64,000 bases of DNA from Plasmodium coatneyi. Lineage: Eukaryota; Apicomplexa; Aconoidasida; Haemosporida; Plasmodiidae. Shown here piece by piece: positions 36,720-47,200 of the stretch; position 1 is the first letter of the stretch, and each line of letters begins with the position of its first letter. Below the pieces are notes generated by a model. The model ran no database searches, was not told where the DNA came from, and saw only the letters and a program-made list of their open reading frames with translations. The stretch covers positions 744,001-808,000 of the forward strand of contig NC_033563.1 of the NCBI RefSeq assembly GCF_001680005.1. The letters are read 5' to 3'. Made by a program: the position numbers and the translations under genes.

Positions 36720-36874
36720 AAAAAAAAAAAAAAAAAAAAAAATGAAGATGAAACATTAATAGTCAGCTGAACTAGCCAAAATGACTTTTATATTAATAAA
36801 CTTAGCAAAATATTATGTACAGGCAAATATAAAAAGTGTGGCGTCTTCATTTTTTTTTTTTTTTTTTTTTTTTT
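36720..36874. repeat. A-tract/T-tract inverted repeat upstream of CTRP
   Basis: The left arm is A23 followed by TGAAGA (36720-36748). The right arm is TCTTCA followed by T25 (36844-36874), its exact reverse complement apart from tract length. Together they could form a 29-base-pair stem around a loop of about 95 bases. The six non-homopolymer bases match perfectly, so pairing does not rest on the tracts alone, though chance cannot be excluded. Confidence 0.6.
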
Positions 36875-37057
36875 GTTCAGGCAAAAATGTAGACAGAATA
36901 GCTGTTCAAGGAATGACCCCCACAAAACACGAACAGCTACGAATGTAGAAAAGATCTGTTCTTTTTAAGCTGATAACCGTAATTGCAGTTATGCTCATAT
37001 TTTATAAACCAGAATTGGAGATTAGGAAAAAGACAGGGGACAACTCTCACACCTTTT

Positions 37058-37079
37058 TAGCTGTATGGTTAGCTAGCTA
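37058..37079. promoter_or_regulatory. Candidate AP2-O binding sites in the CTRP promoter
   Basis: TAGCTAGCTA at 37070-37079 is a palindrome holding two overlapping TAGCTA sites, with a related TAGCTG at 37058-37063. They lie about 585-605 bases upstream of the CTRP start codon. TAGCTA is the recognised core of the ookinete transcription factor AP2-O, and CTRP is a classic ookinete gene and AP2-O target. Further TAGCTG/CAGCTA-like hexamers occur at 36899 and 36934. The motif is seen directly; binding is inferred. Confidence 0.6.
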
Positions 37080-37664
37080 TTTGGAAAAAAAAAAAAAAAA
37101 AAAAAAAACTACAACATTACGACAACTTCGATTTAAAAATAAACTTTTACGGCTATCATTATTATTGTTTTCATTTTATTTATTAATTTCCTTATTTACT
37201 TTCTCATTTACATATATTTTTCTGTAAAAGTTTATAAATTGTACAATTTTTAACTTTTTATTTCTCCATCATTACAAGTTTCTTATGCCTAATTTAACAG
37301 TGCATATTCTTCGTGTATTTTTTCCGTTTTTCTCGTATTTTTCATTTCCCATTTTGTTTCGTTCACCTTTTTTTGTTTCGTTGACCCTTTTTTTGTTTGA
37401 CCCTATTTTCCACGTGTGTCTTTTTACGCCTTTCAAGACCACACAACGGACTTTCACAGACCTACTTCTTCCAACAGAGCTTTAAATATCCATTTTTTGC
37501 GAATTTGTTTCTCTACTTGAAATATCTTTCCATTCTTCATGTTTTCCTAGTTCTTCTTCATTGCATGATACATTTTTTCAAGATTAATTTTGCTCCCCCT
37601 TTTTAAGCGTAAATGCAAAAAAGTACGTCACATTTAACCTTTAAAAAAAACAAGTGAAGGACAA

Positions 37665-40600
37665 ATGAACAAGTCTTTTCTGTTAATAGCTTCCTACTTC
37701 TTCCTTGTTGTTCATCTTGGCTCGGCGATAACACAGCGTAGCCAAGATGTATCTTCTCACCAGTACGTCCACTTGGAAGGGAATGGCCGCAGCGTAAAGG
37801 AGGCCACCCTCGATAATGATATACCTGAGGGGGAAATATTAACAGAAAAACAGTCTCTTCTTCAATATAACACTTTAGCAGCAGGATCATCACCGCCACC
37901 ACCATGCGTGGATGACGACGACTGCTTTTGTAAGAATTTTTACGACTTGACTTTAATTATCGATGAATCTGGAAGCATAGGAACTAAAAATTGGCAAAAT
38001 CATGTCATCCCATTTACAGATAAAATTATAAAGGACTTACATATTAGCGAAAATGAAGTCCACGCAGGAATATTGTTGTTTTCCAACTTCATCAGGGACT
38101 ACGTCACCTTTGATCAAGACGAAAGCTATAAGAAGGATAAGCTTTTGAAAAAAGTGGACGAGTTAAAAAAAATATATGCTGCTGGAGCTGGAACCAAAAT
38201 TGTCTCCGCGCTGGATTACGCATTGGAGAAGTATATTCACCATAAGAAAGCGAGACCCAGTGCCCCCAAAGTAACCATACTTTTCACTGACGGAAATGAT
38301 ACTTCCCCAGGTAGCGTTACTAAGCTCCCTCAAATGGGATTAACATACAGAACAGAAAAAGTAAAATTGTTAGTTCTTGGTGTTGCAGAAGCGAAAGACA
38401 TTAATTTAAGAGCAATAGTTGGCTGTGCAGGAAAAAATGCCCCTTGTCCATATGCCATGAAGGCGGAATGGGAAACTATAAATGCTATAACGAAAAGGTT
38501 AACGAACAAAATATGTCACACGGAGGACGAAGACGAGGACATCATCACTGGTACTACTACCCCCCCGCAGCAAATTTCCTGCCAAGGAGATAAGTGTCTC
38601 TGTGAGGACTACTACGACTTAACTTTAATCTTAGATGAATCCGGAAGTATTACCCCGAAGAAGTGGAAAACGGACGTTGTCCCCTTTGCAGAAAAGGTAG
38701 TAAGTAATTTAAACATAAGCAAAGACAAAATACACTTGGGCATTATGCGTTTTGCCGTTGAGGTAAAAGAAGATGTTAGTTACGCACAGGAGACCAGATA
38801 CAACAAAAATGCCCTAATAAATGTAGTTAAAGGATTGAAAGACAAGTATGGAAGCGGACAAGGGACTCGCCTTGTGGATGCCTTAGAACACTCGTTTGCA
38901 AAATTCACGAAACATCCAAACAGTAGGTCCAACGCACCTAAAGTGACAATTTTATTCACGGATGGCAATGAAAATTACAGATGGTCTTGGGACGTACGCA
39001 ATATAGGATTGAAATATAGGAAGGAAAATGTCAGGCTTATTGTGGTAGGGGTTTACAAAGCTACCATAAATAGTCTGAAAATGTTGGCTGGCTGTAGTGA
39101 GAATGAGTACTGCCCGCAGGTCATCAAGTGCGATTGGGACCAGCTGACCAGCATAACGGATGTGATCACGGATAAGATATGCGATATAGATGCGGGCGAG
39201 GTCCCTGGTTCGCCAAACGGTTCGGAAAAACCAGGCTCCGGGGGAGTCGCCAGACCAGACCAGCAGAACCCGCCCTCCGCAGACAGGGACGAATGCTACT
39301 GCAAGGACTTCTACGACCTAACCCTAATTTTGGACGAATCGGCAAGTATAGGAGATTACAGATGGGGTCATGAAGTCGTTCCGTTTGCGACACAAATTGT
39401 AAAATTATTACACGTGGGATATAACACAGTGCACGTAGGCCTCTTACTCTTTGCTGAGTCGAGAAGAGACATTGTGAGATTTTCCGACGAAAGTAGGTAT
39501 GACAAATCGTTTCTCTTGCAAAAGATAGAGAGCTTAAAGGGGGATTACAGGAATGGGAAGAAAACCTTCATTGTGCAAGCCCTGGAATATGCATTAGCGA
39601 ATTATACAAAAGGCTCAAGTAGAGTTCAGGCCCCCAAGGTGACGATGATCTTTACAGATGGTAACGACTCCAGGGAGTCAGATGAGACATTATATAAAAT
39701 TGGTTTGTTGTATAGGCGAGAAAAGGTGAAGTTACTAGTGTTGGGCGTTTCTATGGCAGATGAGAACAAGCTAAGGCTACTAGTGGGCTGCACGAAAAAT
39801 GCAAACTGTCCATTTGTGATTAAGGCCGAGTGGGGACAATTGCCCAGTGCGTCAAACGAATTCGTGAGGAGGATATGCAGCTCGGGTCCTGTAATACCTC
39901 CCGAGGTTGGGGGTAACGTACCACCACCACTACCACCTCTACCACCTCTACCACCTCAGGTGGATATCCCGATTGACCCAGAACTAGTTCTTCCCCAATG
40001 CCAGGGAGATGAGTGTCTTTGTCATAACCTGTATGATTTGACATTAATTCTGGACGAATCAGCCAGCATAGGAAGCTCGAATTGGAAAAAGCAAGTGTAC
40101 CCCTTCGTGGAAAAGCTCGTAAACAATTTAGTAATTTCGGAGAGCAAGGTCCATGTGGGGATTATGCTCTTCGCTAAACATATGCGAGATTTTGTGAAGT
40201 TTTCCGAGAAGGAGAGTTATGAGAAGGACAGTTTAATGAGGAAAGTCCCCGAGTTGAAAAGTACATATAAGGCTGGGACGCACACATACATAGTGGAGTC
40301 TTTAGAATATGGCCTACAACATTATACGAAGGGACCAAACAGCAGGGAAAATGCGCCCAAGGTGACCATCCTATTTACAGACGGGAATAACAGCAAGTCT
40401 GGAGATGAAATTTTGTCCAACGTGAGTTCCCTCTACAAGAAGGAGAACGTGAAACTGTTGGTGCTCGGTGTTGGCGCTGCAAGTATACCTAAGTTGAGAC
40501 TACTAGGGGGATGTCACAAGACGGAGGGAGATTGTCCCACCGCTGTAAAGATCGAGTGGGACAGTCTGAAGGATATATCCCAGGGGATGGTGGACAAGAT

Positions 40601-43145
40601 ATGCAACACGGACACGGAGATAACGCCACCGCCATCTACAGGAGGGTCAGAAGGGGATGGTGGTAGTGGTAGTGGTGGTGAACCTGCCGATGGTCCTCCT
40701 TCTGCTTCGCTACCCCCCCCAGGTCTCCCATGCCAGGATGACGAATCGTGTGCAGAATGTGACGATGACGTATGCAATAACGACCCGGCCTGTAAAAAAG
40801 TTTTCGACATAGCAATCGTGCTAGATCAATCGCGTAACATCACGAATGACCAGTGGAAGAAGTACATGAGGCCTTTCTCCACTTACATCATTAAGTCGAA
40901 TTATTTGGCGAAGAGTAGGACTCATGTGACTATAGTAAAGATGGGAAGGACAGCAACTGTCCTATGGGAATTGGGAAGGAAGGCTAGCTATAAGAAAAAC
41001 CAAATGATCAAGAAGGTGAACACGCTGGTTAAATCGTCCTCGAGTAGGAAAGACATCGCCAGGAATTTGAAACATTTACGCGAGAAGGTATTCGGTAAGA
41101 AGACCTCTTCCCCCTCATCCAGCCAAAGGAGGAAGCTCATCATTATGTTGGTGGAGGGAAAGTCCGACACCGATTTGAATGAGCTGCGAAGAGAAGTAGC
41201 GCTGCTCAAAGTGAACAACATCGACATGTTCGTTTATGCCATAGATAGTATAAACGATGAGGAGTACAGAATACTTGGGGATTGTGAAAACAGCTCCTCC
41301 GGGCTTTGTAAGAACGCCGTGAAGGTAACCTGGGACAATTTACTATCCTCTGAGGAGATACATAGCAGGTACATATGCAACAAGTACCCTGCAGATGCTG
41401 AATGTGCCGAATGGGGGGATTGGAGCGCGTGCCCAGACAGGAACACCTCCAATTGTAACAACTTGGCTGTTAGTAAACGGGAGAGAAAGGGACCACCATA
41501 CACATTAAAGGAGGAGGAATATCTAGACGACGGTAATCACATGCATGGAAGCTCGTGCACAGATTTGAAGTCCATTGAGTATAGATCCTGCCCTGTCACG
41601 GAGGAGTGTAACGATGTCTGTGGCGATTTTGGTGAGTGGAGTCAGTGCAGCGCGACTTGCGGGGATGGAATAAGGACTAGGCACCGCGCAGGATCAGCCG
41701 ATGAAACCCCAATGGCAGCTGCAGCCTCTTTCAAAGATGACCAAGCGGACTCGTGCCACCTGTTCAACGCGACCGAAGTCGAACCGTGCAATGTCCAGGA
41801 TTGTGATTCTACCGAAGTATGCGAGGACGTCGGGGAATGGGGCGAATGGTCCCCATGCTCCAAGACGTGTGGATACTCCACGAGAAGTAGAACCTTCGTC
41901 ATTCTGCCGGAAGATAAGGATGAATATGCCCACTGCTCGACGTTCGAAAAGGCCGAAACGGAGGTGTGTTCGGTTCCCGCGTGTGAAGATGAGAAGTGCT
42001 TCGAGTGGGAGGACTGGACCGAGTGGTCAGCTCCGTGTGGGCCCCGCAAGAGGGTGCAGCGAGCCCGCCTCTTCTCCCACGCTGACAGTGGTAGTAGAAG
42101 CGGTGGTAGTACTAGCAGTGGCAGTGGCGCCGCGACGCGCGTCTACCCGAACCCAGACAGCCAGGCGGACGAGTGCGAACTTTACTATCAGAACAAAGTC
42201 GAGCATGATGACGGATCTAACGGCGTCCCTTGTACAGACAACCCCTGCGGCAGCTGGTCGGAATGGTCCGAGTGTGACCGCACGTGTAATGTGGGAATGA
42301 GGATGAGGCGCTTTATTTCGAATGTGACCGGCTTTGTAGGAGAGGATACGGGTTTATGTTTAGAATACCACAATGAGATAGAGACGGAGCCATGTCTCGG
42401 GTTGCCTCTTTGCGATAATGGTGAGTGTAACGACTGGGAGACGTGGGTTGACTGCGGCGAGGAGGAGCAAGCGGGATCACGGGAAGGCTCCACATCCTGC
42501 CATGCCGCCCCGAGGAGAAGAATCCTCACGAGAAAACTACAATTGTTGCAACACAGAAAAGCGAACACGTCGAACTTTTGCAGTGACTACAATGTGTTTA
42601 GAGAAGAAGAGTGCCCAGTGGTGGGTGGTGGTGGCACCACCCCGTGTAATGACGCGTTGTGTAACGAGTGGGAAGATTGGGGAGACTGTTCCACGACATG
42701 CGGCACGGACTCATTTAGAGTTAGAAGGAGAAAGGAGCCCCTGGAGTTGATTCCCCCATCGGAGGATATGGACGGGAAGATGGGAATGACCTGTGAGCAG
42801 CAGAATATAAGAATAGAGGAGCGCGAGGCCTGCAGCATGCCGGCATGTGAGTCGTCATCGGGAGGAGCAGGTAGCGGAAGTGGAAGTGGTAGTGGAAAGG
42901 GCAGTACTGGCAGTGGTAGTGGCGGTATGGGGACCGGGGAGAAGGTGTCGCTGGCCGCAGGCATCATCGGGCTGGCGGCCCTGGGTGTGGGTGGAATGAT
43001 GTATGGCTACAAGACCCTGACAGGAGGGGAGGCCCCGCACAGCTCCAACATGGAATTCGAAAATGTGGAAACCGAAGGAGCAGAGGCGGAGAAGTCTAAT
43101 GAAGACTTTGAAGTGATTGACGCTGATGATTCCATGTGGAACTGA
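37665..43145 (+). CDS. CTRP: CTRP, ookinete micronemal adhesin (circumsporozoite- and TRAP-related protein)
   Basis: Single exon, 1826 residues. A signal peptide (MNKSFLLIASYFFLVVHLGS) is followed by five von Willebrand A-type domains, starting near residues 87, 309, 542, 782 and 1043. Domains 1-4 keep the metal-binding DxSxS (DESGS or DESAS) and the FTDGN or LFTDGN motif. Domain 5 has DQSRN and no TDG, so its metal site looks lost. Seven thrombospondin type-1 repeats begin near 1245, 1317, 1384, 1444, 1526, 1587 and 1665 (for example GEWSQCSATCG and WSEWSECDRTC). A Gly/Ser linker, one transmembrane helix (about 1761-1782, AAGIIGLAALGVGG) and an acidic tail ending DDSMWN follow, the pattern that couples TRAP-family adhesins to the actin motor. 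CTRP is needed for ookinete gliding and midgut invasion. Six A domains are described in P. falciparum CTRP; I count five here. Confidence 0.97.
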   Translation: MNKSFLLIASYFFLVVHLGSAITQRSQDVSSHQYVHLEGNGRSVKEATLDNDIPEGEILTEKQSLLQYNTLAAGSSPPPPCVDDDDCFCKNFYDLTLIIDESGSIGTKNWQNHVIPFTDKIIKDLHISENEVHAGILLFSNFIRDYVTFDQDESYKKDKLLKKVDELKKIYAAGAGTKIVSALDYALEKYIHHKKARPSAPKVTILFTDGNDTSPGSVTKLPQMGLTYRTEKVKLLVLGVAEAKDINLRAIVGCAGKNAPCPYAMKAEWETINAITKRLTNKICHTEDEDEDIITGTTTPPQQISCQGDKCLCEDYYDLTLILDESGSITPKKWKTDVVPFAEKVVSNLNISKDKIHLGIMRFAVEVKEDVSYAQETRYNKNALINVVKGLKDKYGSGQGTRLVDALEHSFAKFTKHPNSRSNAPKVTILFTDGNENYRWSWDVRNIGLKYRKENVRLIVVGVYKATINSLKMLAGCSENEYCPQVIKCDWDQLTSITDVITDKICDIDAGEVPGSPNGSEKPGSGGVARPDQQNPPSADRDECYCKDFYDLTLILDESASIGDYRWGHEVVPFATQIVKLLHVGYNTVHVGLLLFAESRRDIVRFSDESRYDKSFLLQKIESLKGDYRNGKKTFIVQALEYALANYTKGSSRVQAPKVTMIFTDGNDSRESDETLYKIGLLYRREKVKLLVLGVSMADENKLRLLVGCTKNANCPFVIKAEWGQLPSASNEFVRRICSSGPVIPPEVGGNVPPPLPPLPPLPPQVDIPIDPELVLPQCQGDECLCHNLYDLTLILDESASIGSSNWKKQVYPFVEKLVNNLVISESKVHVGIMLFAKHMRDFVKFSEKESYEKDSLMRKVPELKSTYKAGTHTYIVESLEYGLQHYTKGPNSRENAPKVTILFTDGNNSKSGDEILSNVSSLYKKENVKLLVLGVGAASIPKLRLLGGCHKTEGDCPTAVKIEWDSLKDISQGMVDKICNTDTEITPPPSTGGSEGDGGSGSGGEPADGPPSASLPPPGLPCQDDESCAECDDDVCNNDPACKKVFDIAIVLDQSRNITNDQWKKYMRPFSTYIIKSNYLAKSRTHVTIVKMGRTATVLWELGRKASYKKNQMIKKVNTLVKSSSSRKDIARNLKHLREKVFGKKTSSPSSSQRRKLIIMLVEGKSDTDLNELRREVALLKVNNIDMFVYAIDSINDEEYRILGDCENSSSGLCKNAVKVTWDNLLSSEEIHSRYICNKYPADAECAEWGDWSACPDRNTSNCNNLAVSKRERKGPPYTLKEEEYLDDGNHMHGSSCTDLKSIEYRSCPVTEECNDVCGDFGEWSQCSATCGDGIRTRHRAGSADETPMAAAASFKDDQADSCHLFNATEVEPCNVQDCDSTEVCEDVGEWGEWSPCSKTCGYSTRSRTFVILPEDKDEYAHCSTFEKAETEVCSVPACEDEKCFEWEDWTEWSAPCGPRKRVQRARLFSHADSGSRSGGSTSSGSGAATRVYPNPDSQADECELYYQNKVEHDDGSNGVPCTDNPCGSWSEWSECDRTCNVGMRMRRFISNVTGFVGEDTGLCLEYHNEIETEPCLGLPLCDNGECNDWETWVDCGEEEQAGSREGSTSCHAAPRRRILTRKLQLLQHRKANTSNFCSDYNVFREEECPVVGGGGTTPCNDALCNEWEDWGDCSTTCGTDSFRVRRRKEPLELIPPSEDMDGKMGMTCEQQNIRIEEREACSMPACESSSGGAGSGSGSGSGKGSTGSGSGGMGTGEKVSLAAGIIGLAALGVGGMMYGYKTLTGGEAPHSSNMEFENVETEGAEAEKSNEDFEVIDADDSMWN

Positions 43146-44235
43146 GGGGGATCTGCAATCAGCTCACACACAAACGAATATGCATACGTGTCGGTACCTT
43201 TCCATTTTAAGGGAAGCACATTCGACCAGCAGATATGGACGAAATGGAGTTACAATCAAATTTGGTCCACCCCGATGCGCCATCACTGCGCCATTTTTTT
43301 ATGTAGAACCGTTTGGCATACTGTTCCAGGTACCTTGTAAATATACTAGCAAGGTAGGACATTTTTTTTTTTTTTTTTTTTTTTGTTAATGCGAAATTTG
43401 TTACATAATTTTGGCACATAAGAAAGCATAGTAGACTTAAAAAGGGCGTTTCATTTTTCGGTAATTAGTTTGCAGTTCCGTCCACGCTGTATATATTATT
43501 AAGTGGGGGATAGCGCAGTGGCATATACACATTGGACAAGGTGTGCGCGACATGCAGGAGGCAGTTTCTATGCAGATGATGTGTTTCCCTGCAGTTCTTT
43601 CGCCTGCCTTTGCATATTTGCGGGATTGGTTTGCAGAAAAAAAGGAGCGCTACAGATAACCCCCATCATGGAGTTAGCACACTGCAAATTTGTCAGCCCG
43701 CGCAGACCTGCGTAATGCAGTAGCATACGCATGCACAGTTGGTTCGTAAGGGGGGCGCCGCGAAACTAGCTCCAGTTTGAGACGCACATAAAGGAGAGAA
43801 AAACATAAAAATAAAGGAGCCCATCCAGATGCAGGTATAGCCCGCTGTTCCGATAACATCTCTTTAGGGGAACACTTCGCTCAACAGAAATGAGAAGAAA
43901 AAACGACGTGTCCATTGTTTAATAGGATTTAATAAGTAGGGACTTTTATTATTTTTTTTTTTTTTTTCCCGCAAAATTATTCTGTGCAAATGGTGAAAAA
44001 GGTGCACGCTTCTTACTCACACAGAAGGGCTAAGTGCCGTTTTTAAAAAGAAGGCCCTTGCAGCTGCGTTGGGAGGGTGTCAGGTTAAGCGCTTTAGTTT
44101 TATTCCGTTAATGGTTGGCTTTGTAAATTAGCTGCACTCCTTTTCGTTGTTTCTAAGAAACCATTACCCCCTCCGGCCTTCAAGTACGAATACACTCACG
44201 CGTCAGTAGAATGTCTAGACAAGTCGGGAACAAAA
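43146..44235. other. Intergenic region, no gene seen
   Basis: 1.09 kb between CTRP and the 14-exon gene, both on the plus strand. It contains a T24 run at about 43,361-43,384 and a T15 run near 43,953. No convincing ORF or RNA gene. The distal part is the likely promoter of the SPEF2-like gene. Confidence 0.55.
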
Positions 44236-47200
44236 ATGGATCATCAGCATTGTGTGGACTGTACCAATTTTATGAAGGAAAAAAAAAAGGATGGAGGAAG
44301 GGGTCCCCATTTGGAAAAGCTCCCCATCGATGTTAACGGTGAGAAGTTCCTCCAGGATTTTAAGGGTTACTTGAGGAATGTGAACCAAGCGTTTCTGCAC
44401 TCGCGCCACGAAATGTTTTCCGCTTGCAACTGGAGCAATTTGGAAAGGGTAAGAATTACCAACGGAAGAGCGAATTTGTGTGGAGTAAAGGTCGCTATAA
44501 TTGGGAAGTGTTTCAACACCTTGGCCAACCTTTACTTAATGCAGGTTCTAGCAAATTACGGGTCCAGCGATGTTGTAAAAGCGTTCAGTGCGAGATTAGC
44601 TTGTGCGCGCAGGTACTGAAAAAGTGGCGGGAATTTCTCCACTTGGCCATTTTACTGCACCGATTTATTCTTTTCTGTGCACGCTCTACATTTCGCCCAT
44701 GTGATGGTCATCGCAGTTTTAGGCTGGAGTTGGCAGAGAGTTATAAGATGCACCAGGAGGATCAGTACATGGTATATCAAATTTACAATTAAAAAAGTGG
44801 CATACGTTTGGGTGGATTATAAATTTGTGTGCAATTCGTTTTTTCGACTTGATTAATCCTTGGAGTGTTGGAGTGGAAATGAAGTCAACAATCACATTGG
44901 GGCACTTTCTTTTTTAGGAAAGCACTTTGGAGAGGGAGAGCCACATTAGACAGCGAAAATTAAAACAGAGGTAAAACTGCATTAGTAGCCGACTCTTCTC
45001 TTGAAAGTTTTTTTTTTTTTTTTTTTTTTTTTTTTCTCTCTCCCATGTTCTGTTTGGCATGTATTTTCCCCCCCTTTCATGCGTGTGAACAAATTTAGGC
45101 ACTACGAACAGATGGAGAAGCAGATGTTCGCGCGGAACCAGAGGGAGTACAGGGACTTCGAAAGGAAAGAACTGGTAATTGGGCGGTGAGTGGCACCCGT
45201 CATAATTGCGCCGCTTCCATTTGAAACATTTCCATTTGAGTTCCTTCCATTTGTACCCCCCACATTGCAGCAAAAAGAGCACGAAGAGGGGAGGCGAAAA
45301 ATGCAGGGTGTGGTGAAGAGCATAATTCATGCCGCGTTTAAGGTGGCACAAGTTGGAACCACCTATGGCGATACCTATTTTTACGATACTTTGTTCTCCT
45401 TGGAGAAGTCTTTTTTTATGAGGAAAATAAAAAATATGAGTGAGCTTGTCCAGAACAACACCCGCATGAATGAGCTAACTGTGGGGATTACGCCAATGGG
45501 CATGTTTGAAAAAGGGGAAAAAATGGAAGGGAAAATAACTGGAGGCAGGTCTAAGGGATCAGTCCCTCAGGGTTCCCCTAACCAGCTGAATTTTCTGAAA
45601 TGCCAAAAAACCGTGGACAGGTTTTTCTGCCTAAATCTGCGAAACGTCTCAGGTTCGCACAGGGTGACACCTGCATGCACACACGCGTAGGCATCGTCCA
45701 CCACACACCATCCTGCCATCAACATCATTACCATGATCAACACTAACACACACATCCAGGTGGAGGAAGAAAACACAGCACAGAAAAACGCGCATACGTG
45801 CACATGTTGGCGTATCTAGCTAACCAAGGCGAAATGTCTGGACTAAACAGGAAAGAACTCCATTCAGAACATCCGGACATACGTTATGGAAAGCGCTACT
45901 CGGATTATAGAGAAAAAATGTTGGAGGGCCTCCCACAGGTCGATCTGAATTACGTAAAGGAGAAAATGGTGAGAAGACGTTTAACAAGGAACAGGAAAAT
46001 TTGCACACACATATCTGCTCTGTTCTGCTCTGCTCTGATATATTTTTTACCTACTTCTTCCCTCATGCATGTCTAATGCTCTTCCTCAGGGGGATAAAGA
46101 TAAACAATTTTCCATTTTCCCAATGGACGTCGTTGAAGAAAGTTAAAATTTAAAACACCCCCAATAAATGTGTCTTCTTTTTAAACCATGTGATGTAGGG
46201 ACTTTACCAAACATAACTTGTTCATGTAGCGACATCACATTGCCACACTTGTCCTTCTTTCATTTTCCCCCAAATTAGAAGTTAAAGAATTGCCCCTACT
46301 GAAGAGTCTACTGTTTAGATTGTTTAAAAAAAGGTTCGTTGGAAGGAACATGCAAGGCACATGAAGGGGGATGCCTCCTCCCCTCCTTAGTTACCACCTG
46401 GATGAGAATTATGCCTGCATCCATTCAAGTGTACTATACTCATTTTCTTTTTTTCTACATTTCCAGCCCAAGGGAGAGCCATCCATGGGGGAAGTACAAA
46501 TTGCCCCTAAAAATTGCCATCACGGGGAAAATCAAAAAAGGTGGGCCAAAAGAATGAGTTCAATTGGGCACACACAAACGGGGAGAGATAACTGTGGATG
46601 GCCTTCTCCAATAGCATTATGATAGATGGATTTGCCCTCCAACGTGTTTCACTTGGTACCTTTGCCCCTTCTTGTAGACGCCGAAAGATTGGCTGAACAT
46701 CTAAGGAGGACATTCCCCCTAAAGGTGTACGACGTTGAAAATATCGAAGAGGACCTCCGACGAATTTGCAGCGGAGGGAGCAGCCACGATGGTAAGTGCA
46801 GCAGGTGTGGGGTGTATAGAAGAAACGGGTGCAACTATAACTACAAAAACAGCTCTGCCGTACGGATTGCTTCTCTAGCTGATGAGTAACATGGCCATAC
46901 GTATCACCACGAAATGCAGACCCACTGGAGGAGACAACTGCACACACACAAAGGAACAAAAAGAGAATCGCCAGGAAGATAAAAAAAATTGCCCAAACAT
47001 TAAGACAAAAGAATTACGAAGAAAAAAACAGGGACAGTATCTACGCCGATTTGTTGTATTACATCATAAAGTACGATTACGACCTCTTTCATGTGGGCAC
47101 AAGAAGGAGGAGAAGCAAGGGGTTAATGGAGGTATACTCAAACGAAGAAAGGAAAATTTCAAAAAGAAGCAAGTACAAAGGATACATCATTGTCAACTTT

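Larger units (their letters stand above)
34346..37664. other. Shared upstream region of eIF4E (minus) and CTRP (plus)
   Basis: 3.3 kb between divergent genes, with no convincing ORF. It contains an A23...T25 inverted repeat (36720-36874), a further A run at about 37,085-37,108, and T-rich repeats of the form TTTTTTTGTTTCGTT at about 37,345-37,400. A palindromic TAGCTAGCTA lies at 37070-37079. It must contain both promoters; CTRP is known to be switched on in ookinetes. Confidence 0.65.

Noticed and set aside
41642..42049. Minus-strand and alternative-frame ORFs inside CTRP
   Set aside because: Shadows created by the Cys/Ser/Gly-rich codons of the TSP1 repeats.
44424..44792. 122-codon ORF in another frame across exons 1-3 of the SPEF2-like gene
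   Set aside because: It runs through two introns; the spliced reading in the other frame keeps phase with all later exons.
46144..46146. In-frame TAA as the end of a shorter, eight-exon gene
   Set aside because: Possible, but the next exon-like segments continue in the right phase and lead straight into the kinase-like domain, so I prefer one gene. The ambiguity is reported as a finding.
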